Positions 22,989-35,623 of a stretch of 64,000 bases of DNA are shown in pieces. The notes under the pieces were generated by a model. The model saw only the letters and a list, made by a program, of their open reading frames with translations. It searched no databases and was not told where the DNA came from. Source of the stretch: Epiperipatus broadwayi (taxonomy: Eukaryota > Onychophora > Udeonychophora > Euonychophora > Peripatidae); NCBI GenBank assembly GCA_028023455.1, contig JAQFVV010006272.1:4443127-4507126 (forward strand), written 5' to 3'. The position numbers and the translations under genes are program-made. How positions within the stretch are numbered: position 1 is the first letter of the stretch; the number at the start of each line of letters is the position of its first letter.

Positions 22989-25050
22989 TCTATTATGTAA
23001 TTTTAATATTTTTTTTAATTAACTACAACTGAGATAACTTGCACAACAATAGGCAGTTAGGGCAATGTTGTAGGAAATGGAAAAGCTAGTATACCAAACA
23101 GTGGAAGCTAACCTTGCTATAAAAGCAAACTCAGTTCATTTCCATCATCTTTTATTATTTTTTAAAATAATGTATCAACCATAGAAAGCCAACAATCTGA
23201 GATCGAATGTTGAATGCAAAAGAAAATGGATGACTCATTCGAATACTCTGAATTATCTATATAAGTTTCTTAGTGCAAAACTGTAGGAAATAAAAGCTGA
23301 CATTTGAATTTAAAACAATATAATAAGTTCATGCAATTTAATAAAATAAGTGAACTGTTTTTAAGTTGATATTGGAGAAACCGCACTATTATTCGAACAT
23401 GAATAGAGAAGAAATAGAATTTTTTCCAGCACTTAAACAAAATGATACAATATTTTTTTTTGTATAAATTGTTAAATACCAAATTGCAAATAAAGAAAAT
23501 TTAAGTCTGTTATAAACAGCTATGCAATGTATTCTGGATAATTCACTAGTGCCATATGACTGAAGTGCCACTACCTTGAACCTGGAAGTGCAATGATTTT
23601 GTCTACTTACCCTCATAATGCCTAAAAGAAGATCCAATTGTTCCATGCCAAATGTGTACATGAATTGGAAAAAAGAAAAACTACAGAGAATGGATGTGAT
23701 GTTATTTTGAGTGTGTTATATAAGAATTCCAATGAGTGATGGATTTGAACCAAGAAGTGATCCAAAAAAGAGATAGACTGTAATCATAAAGGACATTGTT
23801 CTCAAGTTCATGAACATTAAACAAAATAATTTGATGAAAACTCTGATTTTGTTATATATTCTTGTTTATTTATATATTTGTAAAATTCTTTTTTTTATTT
23901 TCTTTCCGCACTTGCACTTGAAGCGTATAGGCAAGCGTAAGTGCCTATGATTTGGAAGAGTCCATTATAAGTGACAGCAACAAGATGAGGGAGAAAAATC
24001 AAGTTAGATAAAAAAAAAAAATTAATTATGTTTTAAATAAAGTTTAGAACAACTTTCTCTCTCCATAATAACTTGACATTGATCATCATGATATAAGATA
24101 AAGTAAGATCTGTATGACTATTCCTTATTAAGTACATACATTTACTACAGGACAGAGTCCATGTTTTTTGTTTGTTATTAACTAATAATCATTCGTGTTT
24201 ATATCTTTGTCGGTACAAATGACTAATCTTGAGAAAATGTGTTTCTTTTCAACCTTAGAGAACTATATACGGATGGGGGTCCTCAAAGAAGAGGGAACAT
24301 CACTAATTTGAATTGGACAAAAAGGCTATGACAGATATACTTGCATAATATTGTAAATTAGGTAGTTCGCTTCGCAGTCATTTTAATTATTTTTTTATTT
24401 TTATTTGCTTTGTAAATAATTAATGTCATGTCATGTATTTCTACCATTGGGTAAGGGTTTGGAGTCATGAATATATTTAATTGTTGATATGGTAGAAATC
24501 CATCCTTGACTCACACAATTATACTACTCTATCTTGTCAAAGAGTTTTAAATTTTTCTTTTTACATTGTTTTGATATTTAATAAACATTGTCAAATTTAT
24601 TTACATTAAATTGGTCTCTAGTCTATCAAAATTATTTATGCATTCACTTATCAAATAATAACCAAGGATATACATACACACACACCTTCCTCTTATATAA
24701 TAGTGTGGAAATATGCTTGGATGAAGAATTAAATCAATTGTAGCATATATAGAAGTGCAGTAGTTGCTATCCCATAAAAGTTCATCCCTGAAGAGTCAAA
24801 GGCAGATTTCTCCCTGAATTTGAAAACTAAGGTGTAACGGAGCCCAAAGGAAAGGTGAGGTATGGGTGAACTAGCCCAAATTATATCTAAATTTAATATG
24901 TAAATACTGAGTTAGCTCAATGGAGGTATATATGATCATAAGTTATGTACTTCATCACAATATTGACAGCATCCTACCAAAAGACCCTAGGTCTGACCAT
25001 AGTGAGATGAGATGCATTCTCCTCTCTTACAGTAAACCCTGGCCCATGCT
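22989..25050. repeat. Long repeat copy 1, right part
   Basis: Continues the repeat interrupted by the LINE and matches 36,290-38,125. Shared landmarks: GGAAATGGAAAAGYTAGTATACC, AAAATGGATGACTCATTC, GAAGTGCCACTA, CATCACTAATTTGAATTGGA and AGACCCTAGGTC. Copy 1 has about 195 bp at 24,725-24,920 where copy 2 has a different, G-rich 75 bp. No gene recognised: short open frames near 23,270-23,661 are not conserved in copy 2. The element type is unknown. Confidence 0.75.
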
Positions 25051-25470
25051 ATCCAAACTTTAGGGGCATAAAACAGGAAGTTTCTAAGGAGATCCAGCCA
25101 TTAGACTGCTAAATTAAAAAAAAAAAATTTTCTCTTTTCCATGAACGTATTTTCTCATCAAACTTCCACAGTATACAACCCTGATGAATTTACCTGAATA
25201 GCAAACAATTGATACACCCTTAAAAGAGTGAGTGTCCTGAAGTTAAATCATGTTCAAGTAAACATGTCAAAAAAAACCTTATATGAAACATTGAATGCAA
25301 GTTAACCAATGAGAATGAAGTAATAAACTGAGACCAATAAATAAATAATTAACTAATAAACTAAATTCAAATAGGTGAGTTAGGCTATTAAAAGAATAAA
25401 CTAAAGAGTAGGCATTAAAAGCAACCCATGCAAAAATAAGGGGGGAAGAGAAGTTAAACATACACACTAA
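25051..25470. other. AT-rich non-coding stretch
   Basis: No gene or element recognised. It may hold the lost 5' part of the gypsy element downstream. Confidence 0.45.
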
Positions 25471-27660
25471 GTGGTGAGGCGTGGCAGAAGGCCCTATGAT
25501 GCATATCTATTTATATCTCTAAAAAAAAAAAAACTTTATATTCAAATATTAAAAGAAAGTTTAATGATAACTAAAAGTGGAAAACAGTTATTAAACATGG
25601 ATATAAAATGTTTTGAAGAATCACAAAATAATAATGATGGTGATATAAAAGATGCTGTTACTAGCAGTGGAAAATAGTTTTCCTATAGTCAAATACTTGG
25701 GGGGGGGGTCTATGACCAAGATTAATCATTCTTCACAGGTACATGTCACAGATTGAGTGATACTCCAGACTCAAGGAGCACTTGATAAGGAAATGACTCA
25801 GGTATCCAAAATCAAAGAAGCACAGAGTACAAGGAGTAAGATAACCATAGAACAAATGCTTCAAATGATCATGGAAATGAACCAGAGAATGGAAGTGATT
25901 AATGAAATATAATATGAGCACTATGAAAGAAATGAACCATAATATGAGTGCTATAAAAAAGAAATGAAGTATAATATGAGCACTATGAAAGAAGAAATGA
26001 ACCATAATATGAATAAAATGAACAATAATATGAGCAGTATGGAAGCAAAGTTGGAACATAGGATCATCAGTATGGAGGAAAATTTAAAGGCAAATATGAA
26101 TAATTTGAGGGCAGATTTAAAAATAGAAGCAAAGGACGTAGAAACTAGACTGTCCACTGACATGGAACAGTAAATCTAAACAGTGTCTAAGCAGACAACA
26201 CTGAACTGAAGCATGCACTAGATAAGATGCAAAAGGAAATATATGAGAAGGATACATGTGGCCAATAGTAATTGGAAGAGTTTAAGGGTAGCATCACTAG
26301 TCAATTAAACATCAAGTGCAATGAAGTGTATAACAGACAGAAGACTTTTAGGGACAAAGTATGCATGGACCAAGAGAAGCTCCAAGTTTAAGTCCAGAGG
26401 GGAATTTCTCAAATATCTACTCAAAGATGAAGATGCATGACATTAGAAACCTTGGACCATAATATAAAGCATCTTGTGAACAAAATAGCCTCATTGGAAA
26501 CCAAAATGGTTTTGGATAAGGCAACTTTGGAGAAAATGGTTGAAATGTGAAGACACACGATCAGATTGACTGGGTGGATGGAGCCATCAGCCAAATATTT
26601 CTGATAATTAAATCCCAGCTCGGCCAAAAAATAAAAGGCATTGGGATGTGACAGACTAAGATGGGCCAAAAAACCCAGAAATAATGAAAGATGTACTGAT
26701 GCAGGAAACAACCTTGAGATTGCCACCAAAGCATTGCCAAGTAATCCAAAATGTACTCCAAGCACAAGGTTTGCAAATATGGTGACAGCCTTCTGAGATC
26801 AATATCAGCTCAAAGGACCACCATGGAAGAAAACTGTCATAACCACTACATCAGTTTGGGAAGATGAGATGAAAATGATAGGTTTGACCATCTTAGATAT
26901 CTGATGTGGTACCTAAAATCCCTCCACCATATAGATGATTCAAATAGGCAAATTCATTGGATCGTGATATAGAATACCCCAACACAAACCACTAAACAGA
27001 AAGGTCCCTGGTTCCACAAGTTATCCAATACCTATGAAGGTCCCTTCACATTCATTAAGTGTATAAATGTTAATGCTTAAGAAGAAATATTAAGAAAGAA
27101 ATAGCCTGAAACATATAAACCAGATAATTTCAAAGGAACAAACCCAAATATGTTTAAAAAAAAGAAATCTGATGATAACACAAAAAAGATGTTCAAAGGT
27201 GAGCATAGCATGAATAGATACATTTACATGTGTCACAAACTAATTTCTGGCCATCCAACCAAATATAGGGTATAGACCAACCAAGCAACTCAAGAGTGCC
27301 ATGAAAGCAACCAAATATCAACCCACAAATAAACATACTAAAAGTGATAGGAAAAAGAATGTATGCAAAGAGCATATAAACAACTAGTGGATAGGGATGA
27401 GCAAAAGAATAAAGGCAGGCAGAAAAATTCATATAAATTTTAAGATAGGAGATAAGGTTTTTATAAAAACATCCCATTTGAGTAAGCAATAGGAGAACAA
27501 GTACTATAAATTTTACTACTCATATGCAGGGTCATTCACTATTGTGAAATAGTCAGATCCAAACACATTCTGGATAGATATAGGAGAGATTAGGGGCACA
27601 TATAATGCCCACATTTTGAAGCCATACTTTGGTCAATCTAAGTGACTAAGTGATTACTAT
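25471..27660 (+). pseudogene. Ty3/gypsy-type LTR retrotransposon remnant (gag-like coiled coil to integrase C-terminus)
   Basis: Two recognisable parts. At about 25,870-26,175 a Met/Asn/Glu-rich coiled coil contains tandem copies of YxMSxMKxEMNxNM, ending EAKDVETRLSTDMEQ, like the N-terminal coiled coils of invertebrate gypsy Gag proteins. At 27,420-27,650 one frame reads INFKIGDKVFIKTSHLSKQ, KFYYSYAGSFTIVK, SDPNTFWIDIGEIRGTYNAH and ILKPYF with only two stops. This is the C-terminal domain of a gypsy integrase (FKxGDxVxxK...KF...YxGPFxIxK...LKPYx). A second, similar stretch at 26,998-27,078 reads KGPWFHKLSNTYEGPFTFIK. Protease, RT and most of integrase are missing and no LTR pair was found. 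Confidence 0.65.
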
Positions 27661-28247
27661 ACCTAGATTATATGCAATTTGAAAGATATACAGAAGTTAT
27701 AGTTAAAACAGGAAAGAAAAGAGATAACATCAAAGAATATATATATATTGTGCCCTTTTCTATAGGTCAATGATAGTTATAAATGGTCAATTACTAAAAA
27801 ATTTTAAAATTAATATTATATAGTATGTAATATTATAGATTATATTAAGCAGTAAAAGATTAATATGATATATTTAATAATAAATATTGTGATGGTGAGA
27901 ATTGTATCTAATTCTATATTTTCTAAATTGTTTTTCAAAATTTTATATAATTATTTTATATAATATAAGTAGCAAATTTATTAAGACAGATAAAAATAGA
28001 CTAAACACCGGAAATGACTACGTGACTGTCTGGAATATTCTATGTATAAGCACCGGTTTAAATTAATACTAATAATTAAAATATTTAAATAGTATATTAT
28101 AGAAGTGGACGGAATTGTCACACATCATAATAAAAATAAGTAGTATACACCTTTATTAATTATTGTTTCAAAATTGTTTTAAAGGTAGTTAAATTGTAAT
28201 AGATAATAATTGATTTAAAAATAATAATTAGTTAACATCTAAGTCTA
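27661..28247. other. AT-rich non-coding stretch
   Basis: No gene recognised. It could hold the start of a 3' LTR of the gypsy remnant, but I found no partner LTR. Confidence 0.45.
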
Positions 28248-28400
28248 TTACGTCATGATTTTAAAACTTTAGAAATTGTTTATAAATCCAAGTAGGGATT
28301 GACCAATAAAAAAAATAGATCTTGGCAGACAACCAAAATCACGCCAACTAATTGTATAAACAAGGGGAGAACAAAAATGTGTTGACTCCAGAGCAGAGGT
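28248..28400 (+). promoter_or_regulatory. Candidate RNA polymerase II promoter (CRE, CCAAT, TATA)
   Basis: TTACGTCA (a CREB/ATF site) at 28,248-28,255, CCAAT within GACCAAT at 28,303-28,307, and TATAAA at 28,355-28,360. If transcription starts near 28,386 these sit at about -135, -80 and -30, the textbook spacing. A possible donor, GAG|GTAAAA, is at 28,397-28,402 and an acceptor with branch-like CTAAC and TTTACAG is at 28,566-28,577. Alternatively this could be a degenerate LTR U3 region. Confidence 0.35.
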
Positions 28401-28627
28401 AAAATTTTAAACTCTCTAAATTTTTTTTTTCTTCAATTTATTAGTCAATTTTATTATAATTTTAATAATATCTTTGAAAGAAACCAACTGACAATTTAAA
28501 AAATCATCAGAAGAGAATCTTAGAATAAAATGTTTTAAAAAAAAGTTTTTCATACTAATGTTTCACTAACTTTACAGTAACCTGCCAGTGGATTCTATCA
28601 AAATATAATCGGAGTTTTCAATAGAAA

Positions 28628-28852
28628 ATGGATAGATTCTTAAAACCAAGTTGTAAATTTTATAATGTTCCAAATATGTTAATGTTATTCGTTGATATAG
28701 TTTATATAGCGTATCACTATGAAAGCTGTTTTCGTGCGTATAAAATCAATGAAAGGACATTGTGCGCAAAGTTAATGAAGATAATGGAAAATAAAAATAA
28801 GTATTATTCGTATAAGAATAAATGGACAAAAGGAATTTTAATATTGAAATAG
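28628..28852 (+). CDS. Small open frame of unknown function downstream of the candidate promoter
   Basis: 74 codons starting MDRFLKPSCKFYNVPN in a good start context (AAAATGG). It lies 50 nt after a plausible 3' splice site and about 240 nt after the candidate start of transcription. There is a short hydrophobic patch (MLMLFVDIVYIAY) and a Lys-rich C-terminus ending TKGILILK. I recognise no family. It could be chance; the case rests on the promoter and splice context only. Confidence 0.25.
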   Translation: MDRFLKPSCKFYNVPNMLMLFVDIVYIAYHYESCFRAYKINERTLCAKLMKIMENKNKYYSYKNKWTKGILILK

Positions 28853-31055
28853 TTTGAATTGCTTTCTTTAAGATGACTTGAGAAAATACTCTAGAAAATA
28901 GTTAAAGATCGAAAGTAGTGTATATAAAATAATAATGAATGAAAGTAAAGTTTACCAAGGAAAACACTTGCCTAAAGAAAAAAAAAAAATTTTACAGAAG
29001 AGAAATATAAAATATTGGATCCATGGAAAACGCAATTGGTACCGTAATTATTAAATAATTGTAGTTTAACTAGAAATAAAGATGCATCAACGCGCCGAGG
29101 TAATATTCGCCAGAACATTAAAAAGCTTCATGGGATAACTAAATAAAATGTTTTCTAATAATTTTGGATTAAACACTAAAACTAAAGATCGTCTAAACAG
29201 TTTATTAAATGAACTAATTTATTTTAAAACTTTAATAAGCATAAAGGAGAACATTCGGACAAAAGAAGAAATAATAAATATTATGGGACTAACCAAGATT
29301 TACCGTCAGAAAAATATGTGATTATGGTTTGAATTATTTTCTTTACTAATCTAAGTTAAACATAGGGAAAACAAAATACATTAATTCGTGATATAACATT
29401 ATATGAAATAATATGTTTTGATTTTGAATTTTAAAATAAAATTGTATGTATGTGGAAATTTGTATATTTGCGATGCTCGAAGAGAAAGAAACCTACTACG
29501 AACTCTGATAGGAAGATAAAGATTGTTTTTGGTAACATTTATAATTATTAATGATATATAATGTATGTTTTATTTATTTAGATCAGCTGAGAATCGAATG
29601 AATGTAGCGCAAAAGTTTTATTGTTATTATTGTTGTAAAACGCATTTTTGAAAAACAACACTCTAAAACACTTTGAGATGTGATTAGATTTTTAAAAATA
29701 TGCATACGATAATCATTTTATGTGTTATTAATATAGTTCAATAAAGCAAGACAAATTGTTCTTATGGAATAGGGAAATGTTTTTATATTAGCAAATTTTG
29801 TTTATTGTTTTTAAAAAGTAGTTAGTACTTTATCGATGTTGGATACAGTAAAAATCTCGAGAGATAGTTTGGGTAGTGACTTGGTAGTACGTGGTGATTC
29901 GGAAACCAAGAGGATGTAATAAAAACTAGGATGCTACAGGGAGTGAAATAATAGGTAGTTTTAGATGTTAATCAGCGTAGTTAACAAAGCCCTATGACTG
30001 GTACACATGTTGTCTTGGACAGTGGTATTTTATATATTTCTTGTGAGTCATACTAGATGTTTGGTAAAGCTGAGTAAATAGCTGCCACATCATGCTTATC
30101 GCCAAGGTTATTAGACAATGAATGTCAGACCTATTCACACTGTTCCATACATTTTTGAAGTATATTGCGGATAAGTTATCTATCTATTTTCCCGATATCC
30201 TATACATCTTTCACTATCTTTATCTGTATTTAACTACATCGTTATATGATAAGTCTATTAAAAGGGAAACAATAGATATTTTAGAATGTATGTCAGGCTA
30301 TTATTTGGAATAAGAATAGTTAAGTGTTAACGAAGAGTAGATTATGATTATTGAAAGAAAGATGCAGATATCCTAAGAAGGGAAGGAATTAGAGAATTAT
30401 TTTAATTCCTTTTAAGAAATGAACTATAATTTTATAAAAGTATATCCAAATAGAAATATACAAAAATATTAAATATAATTTCACGTTTTCTTATTGTTAA
30501 TTATATTTTAAAAAATATAAGTATTGCATATTTAAAAAATACAATAACATTCGATAATTATAGTATATGTGAAACTGTAACAGGTGATAATTAAACCCGT
30601 GTTATAGTATTATACATGAGTATGGCTTATGGAATAAACGTATTATAGTTTACGAGCATTGGAGAACAAACGTTAAAAGTAATAATAATATTTGAATAAT
30701 ATGCGGAGTGACTTATATAAAGTTACAAGAAAATGTAATTTTCTTTTAAAAACCATATTGATTGTAAAATTATGATGTTATAAATGATGTTTATCCACAT
30801 AGATAATTTATAATACAGTAACTTTAATATTAAAAGGTGAAGAATGGTGTTACCCATAAAATAGTTAAAATAAGTGATATGATAAACCTAATGAGAAATA
30901 AATAAATAACTTTTAAAAGGCATAATAAGTTTAATTAACGATAAAAGAAATATAAATGTGTATAATTCAGCTATTGTAGTGTAAAGAAAAATGAGGATAT
31001 CCCTTGTAAATAGATGTAGATGGATTTTTTTGTTTTATTTATTTTTATTGATGTT
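28853..31055. other. Unique-looking region of higher complexity, no protein recognised
   Basis: Compared with its surroundings this stretch has more CpG (for example AACGCGCCGAGG near 29,090) and fewer simple repeats. I see no known protein or RNA. With the candidate promoter at its left and poly(A) signal at its right it could be the body of a non-coding transcript or an unknown LTR element. Confidence 0.4.
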
Positions 31056-31112
31056 AATAAAATTTTAAAATTTGTTTATTAAAACTTGTGTCTGAGTTTT
31101 GTTTTCTCTACA
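31056..31112 (+). terminator. Candidate polyadenylation site
   Basis: AATAAA at 31,056-31,061 is followed 25-50 nt later by a GT/T-rich tract (TTGTGTCTGAGTTTTGTTTT). AATAAA alone is common in such AT-rich DNA; the downstream element is what makes this one notable. Confidence 0.3.
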
Positions 31113-31756
31113 TCATTGCATGAATTCACAGGGTATGTTCACAACCATTAAACTAAGTATATGATTGTTTGCACAAAAGATAAATAGAGAAGTATGTTTA
31201 ATCTTAATTATTTATTGATGTTCTTGTAATTAAATAATTATAAAATTGCATTGCGTTACTGGTCATCAATCCATTATCATAATATTTTGCTAAATTATAT
31301 GCTATTAGTTGCCACTTGCTTTATTTATCAGATTATCTAAACACTGCCACGTATTAATTTATTTTATTACTTAAAGATAAAAAAGGGGATATTAGATTAT
31401 TAACTAATTTATTACGATTATAAATTTGCGATGAAAGAAAAGCTGTACTAGTTGGATTAAGCAATGAAGATTGTGATTATTATTGTTTTATTATTAATCT
31501 AATTTCAGAGTAGTAGATTATGACATAAAATCCCTTATCATATTTTGCTACCATATGTTTATTAACATATGAATAAATTTAAGAACCTGAGATTATTTTA
31601 GTTGAGCTAGATGATTACTATTATTATTATTAGAGATAAAAGATTAATACTTTAATTGTTAAATGAGTCTTAGTGATTAGAAGTTGCGGAAGTCATAAGA
31701 ATACTATGTAGTTATTATTTGTAATAGTAGTATAAGGGGGGATAGTGTTCTTATGC

Positions 31757-31792
31757 CATTGAGGTGGTATCCTGTGGGATATTGTCTCAATG
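31757..31792. repeat. Two-part perfect hairpin
   Basis: CATTGAG (31,757-31,763) pairs with CTCAATG (31,786-31,792), and GTATCC pairs with GGATAT inside. Just upstream, CATAAGAATACTATG (31,694-31,708) is an imperfect inverted copy of ATAGTGTTCTTATG (31,742-31,755). A G-run (31,736-31,741) sits between them. Function unknown. Confidence 0.45.
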
Positions 31793-33074
31793 TAATCTAC
31801 CTTGTCACCCATATTTCCACTTCTAGTCTCATGAATTCCTGAATATTTATTTGAGTTAGTTTAAAACAGAACCTAAATTAATTTTAAGAAACTTGAGCTA
31901 GTAAAGCATTTAATTGAATATTTCATTAATTATTAGAGCTAGAACCCGGTTAGGTGATTTTCACTATATTATATTTATTTTGGGGGAAGTGGAGATGCGA
32001 GAACGGGGCGGTTAGATTATGGCCCTCAACGTGATTGGCCTGATGTGTAGTGGAGCTACACACGATGACAAGGTCAGAATATATATGAATAGGGACATTA
32101 ATTTTAATGAGGTATACCCAGGTGAGTGTTCAAAATAATCACTGGGTTACTTTAGAACTGAGACACAGAAGTTGATCTACACAGAATGATGGATATTCCA
32201 ATATTTGATTTAGACTTTCAAAAAATCTAGTAAGTCTCAAAAAGTGAGCAGGATAAAGGCTAGTGAGTTAAACTATGTGCCATCTGCAATAGAGATGCAT
32301 TTCTGGTTGAGTTCAGACTTTAAAACCATCAACATGAAAGGAAATGGATATAGTTGAGGTAGGATAAGAAAATAAGATGGATAGGCTTTGTAAACCTTCT
32401 AAAGAAAAAAAAGGAGACAATCCAATGTTAAATGCACACATATACTATTTAAGTATTAAAATTTTGATTGCATCTTAAAATTTTAATCCTATAAGGTTAG
32501 GGAGTTGTAAGGGTAGATTACAATCCTATCAAAATCAGCCTATATTTGTCTACATCAAGCCCATTCAAAACATAAGCTGCTTCAGGTTATTCAGTGGGTG
32601 TGCATCTTTTTGATCAGTCAAAATGTTTTCTTTTTTACCAATGTAAAAACTATAAGCATGATGTCAATAGAAATATGGGCATTTGATAGATCTCTGATGT
32701 AGCTTTCTAAAGATGTCTTCCACAAAAAAATCTGATAAAATTTGGATTATTTATTAATTTTTTTCATAACTGGTACATTTTTTTATTATCAATTTTGTAA
32801 TTTCCATGAAACAATAATGACAGAAAATACTTATTGGCCATCAAATATGCTTTTCTTGGAATAAAAATATGCTGATTCACAAACAAGGCCTTCAATGGAG
32901 TCTAAACATAAGCAGAATATCGGGCTTGTAAATAAACAATTTTAATTTTTTGAATAATATTTTTAATTTTTTTTTAATTATTTGAAAAAATGATTTAATT
33001 TTTATTAATTTGAGTTTGTAGTGGTGTGTATATATATATAAATTATATATTTATTTATGCTCATATAGAATTCA
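31793..33074. other. Non-coding stretch, partly less AT-rich
   Basis: No gene recognised. 31,975-32,080 is comparatively GC-rich, and GTGTAGTGGAGCTACAC there forms a small hairpin. 32,620-32,730 is the second copy of the repeat at 6,945-7,080. Confidence 0.45.
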
Positions 33075-33402
33075 TATCTACAGTAATTTTGTAAGTTCTA
33101 ATATACTCATTTTATAAGAACAAACTTATTTTATAAAAATAATGATTCTCAAAAAGTGTAATAATTTATTATTTATTATGTTTATATGGTGTGTTTGTAA
33201 CTTACAAGTAATGATTTACATAACTAATAATCAAATATACAGAAATCTACAGTAATTTTGTAAGTTCTAATCCACTTATTTTATAAAAATAATGATTCTC
33301 AAAAGTGTAATAATTTATTATTTATTATTACGATTATATAGTGTGTTTGTGTTTGCAAGTAATGATTTACAAAACTAATAATCCAATGTACAGAAAGATT
33401 GC
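33075..33402. repeat. Tandem duplication, about 170 bp x 2
   Basis: 33,075-33,245 and 33,246-33,402 share CAGTAATTTTGTAAGTTCTA, AATAATGATTCTCAAAA, GTGTAATAATTTATTATTTA and GCAAGTAATGATTTACA-like blocks. The second copy lacks a short segment and differs at scattered sites. Confidence 0.8.
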
Positions 33403-33712
33403 ATATGCAGGCAAATGCCTTGATACTCATGCTGTGAAGTCAATCTGGTTTTGCCATATGTTTTTTCACATTATTTTCAAGTCTATAACTAACAAATGGA
33501 TTGTATGCAAATAAATTATATCTATGTAATACAATAAATATAACAACATAGCATCACTGGTGTGCATAAAGAATATAAACATCATTGATGTACACAAAAA
33601 TATATAAAATGAAGCTAGACAGAAAGCCAATTGCTATGATGACAAATTCATATCTATCTTCTGGAAATTATTTGTTTTGTACCTTTTATTAGGATGAATC
33701 TTTTTCTTATAG

Positions 33713-33806
33713 AGACCTTTGACATTTTGTAACTTTTGGGGTACAAGATAAAAATGAATTCTTATGCAAATACTTTTGGAGATTCTGAAGTTATGGATTA
33801 TCTCAG
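33713..33806 (+). CDS. Candidate start-codon exon of an unknown gene
   Basis: Strong acceptor (CTTTTTCTTATAG ending at 33,712) and strong donor (CAG|GTAAGA, GT at 33,807). The two other reading frames stop early. In the remaining one an ATG at 33,754 opens 17 codons, MNSYANTFGDSEVMDYL, up to the donor, with a TAA upstream in frame. It would fit a 5' UTR plus first coding residues on the plus strand, possibly of the transcript starting at the candidate promoter near 28,386. No protein family recognised. Confidence 0.25.
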
Positions 33807-35623
33807 GTAAGACATATTATATATGGTTTGAAAGATAATTTTGTGAGAAATACAAAGGAATTATCACTGAAGATATAATTTAAACTTAGTTAATGATGAA
33901 TTAGAAATTATGAACAAATAATAAAGTAATAATTATTTCAGATGTTGAAATTTCTTTTTTTCCTTATTTTTTAAATGGTTATCACTATTTGTCTTAGTCT
34001 TATTGTTTTTCTTAGTTTTTCTGGTTTCTATTAATGTAATTTTTTTGCTCTAACATAATTAAAACTGACGTTATTGTGAAAATTGTGTCTTAGGTCAGTT
34101 TTTTTAAAAATTCAATATGGCACGTGAAGAACTAAGCAATTAACTAATAGGTGGTCAGATATGTTCTATCCTTTCTTTTAAGCATATATATATATATATT
34201 GTAACAGGCACATACGCTGTTACATTATTTTTTTATTAAACATGAAATCAAAATATAAAGTTCGCAAATAAAAATTTGTTTTTTTTTAAAAAAAAAAGAA
34301 ATTTAAAAGTCATCTAAACTTTATAATATATATAAAATCGCACAGATGAGAAATTAAAAAAGAAACTTTATTAAAAAAATAAAAAGTTTTAAAACTAAAT
34401 TTTCAACAAAAACTTAAAAAGATTTAGAGATAAAAATATATCTTTAAGTTTAGAAAACACATTAATTAATCATCAAATGGAAATGATTGTTTTAATTAGT
34501 TAAATGTAAACTAGCCCTTGGGCATTTAAAATGTATAAGCAAAGGTCAGATAGGGGAGAAAAACAATGGGATCAGAATGGCCAATAAAAGAAATCACTCA
34601 TGGAATCAGACCTCAGCTAAAAGACCATCACCATCGTCATGACATAATGTCCACTAGATCTGATAGTCTACCATAAAAAGTGAGTGAAGGAGAATTGAAG
34701 GAGGGATATATGACAGCAGTGGTGATATGTGTTAGTGCGGAGTTGATGGAGAAGGGATTGAAAAGATGCACTCTTCAATCCCTTCAGTTCTTCAAAAAAA
34801 GATAGAGAAATAACCAATCGTTTTCTTCATTGCGGACCAGCTAAAGTAAAAGACCTCCGGATGAATAAATAAAATGGCCAACTGCATACCGGTCTCCCCA
34901 GGACATCAGGACAATTAACACTGGAACCCAAATAGCAACGGTTTAAAGATGAACTTTTTTAAACATAAGAAATATATAATTAATGAACATTGCTAAACAA
35001 AAAAAACTCTAAATGCTAAACTTTTCAATATTCTAAATAGAAGAATTTCCTATCTGACTACATTATTTATTATTTTATTGAATGTATATTTTTTTTTAAA
35101 TCATTTCCATTTTTTTTTTTTATTAATATTGTAAAAATTATTTAAATGCATTAAATTTAAGTTGGGTATAGACGCTTGCATAGATTCATTTATGGTTAAT
35201 TATGTTTTTTGGTTTTCATATTTGATCAAAATATATAGACATTTGATAAATAATGATACCTTACGGTGAGTATTTAAAATGTATTTATTCGGGTGTCTTT
35301 TAAGTTATTGGTGTCAATGCGGCATCTTATGATGAATGCCATTGGGTTTCTTGTAAATTTCCCTCTGCAATTCCATCAATGACTTTATATTTTGATCGTT
35401 TATGTTTATTTTGAAATGTTTTTGACCGTGTAATCTATGTAGCCAATCTATACTTAACATTATAAAACAAACTTTTATTAAACTCATCTGTACGACTTAT
35501 ATGAGCTAAAACGTAAATTAAATTCTAAAATCAAAGTTAAAAATGTAAGTTAAATTTTAAAATGTAAACTGATACTAAAATAATTTTAAATCTTATATAT
35601 GTTTAAATAAATGTTTGTGTGTT
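33807..35623. other. Non-coding stretch with two small perfect inverted repeats
   Basis: TGTAACAG/CTGTTACA (34,200-34,207 and 34,217-34,224, 9-nt spacer) and GAAGGGATTGAA/TTCAATCCCTTC (34,751-34,762 and 34,774-34,785). 34,500-34,960 is less AT-rich and contains several CpG; no coding frame found. TGTAACAG...CTGTTACA has the look of an LTR edge, but no LTR pair was seen. Confidence 0.45.

Noticed and set aside
23270-23661. Two overlapping minus-strand frames (70 and 90 codons)
   Set aside because: The corresponding region of the long repeat's second copy (36,560-36,900) does not keep the frames.
25733-26163. Minus-strand hydrophobic frames rich in Phe/His/Leu
   Set aside because: Antisense shadow of the Met/Asn/Glu-rich gag-like coiled coil on the plus strand.
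27661-28460. 3' LTR of the gypsy remnant covering the CCAAT/TATA signals
   Set aside because: I found no similar sequence 5' of the gag-like region (25,050-25,470), so an LTR pair is not supported; kept only as an alternative.
34200-34960. Solo LTR starting TGTAACAG
   Set aside because: No matching end, no target duplication and no second LTR; only an 8-bp inverted repeat at the left edge.
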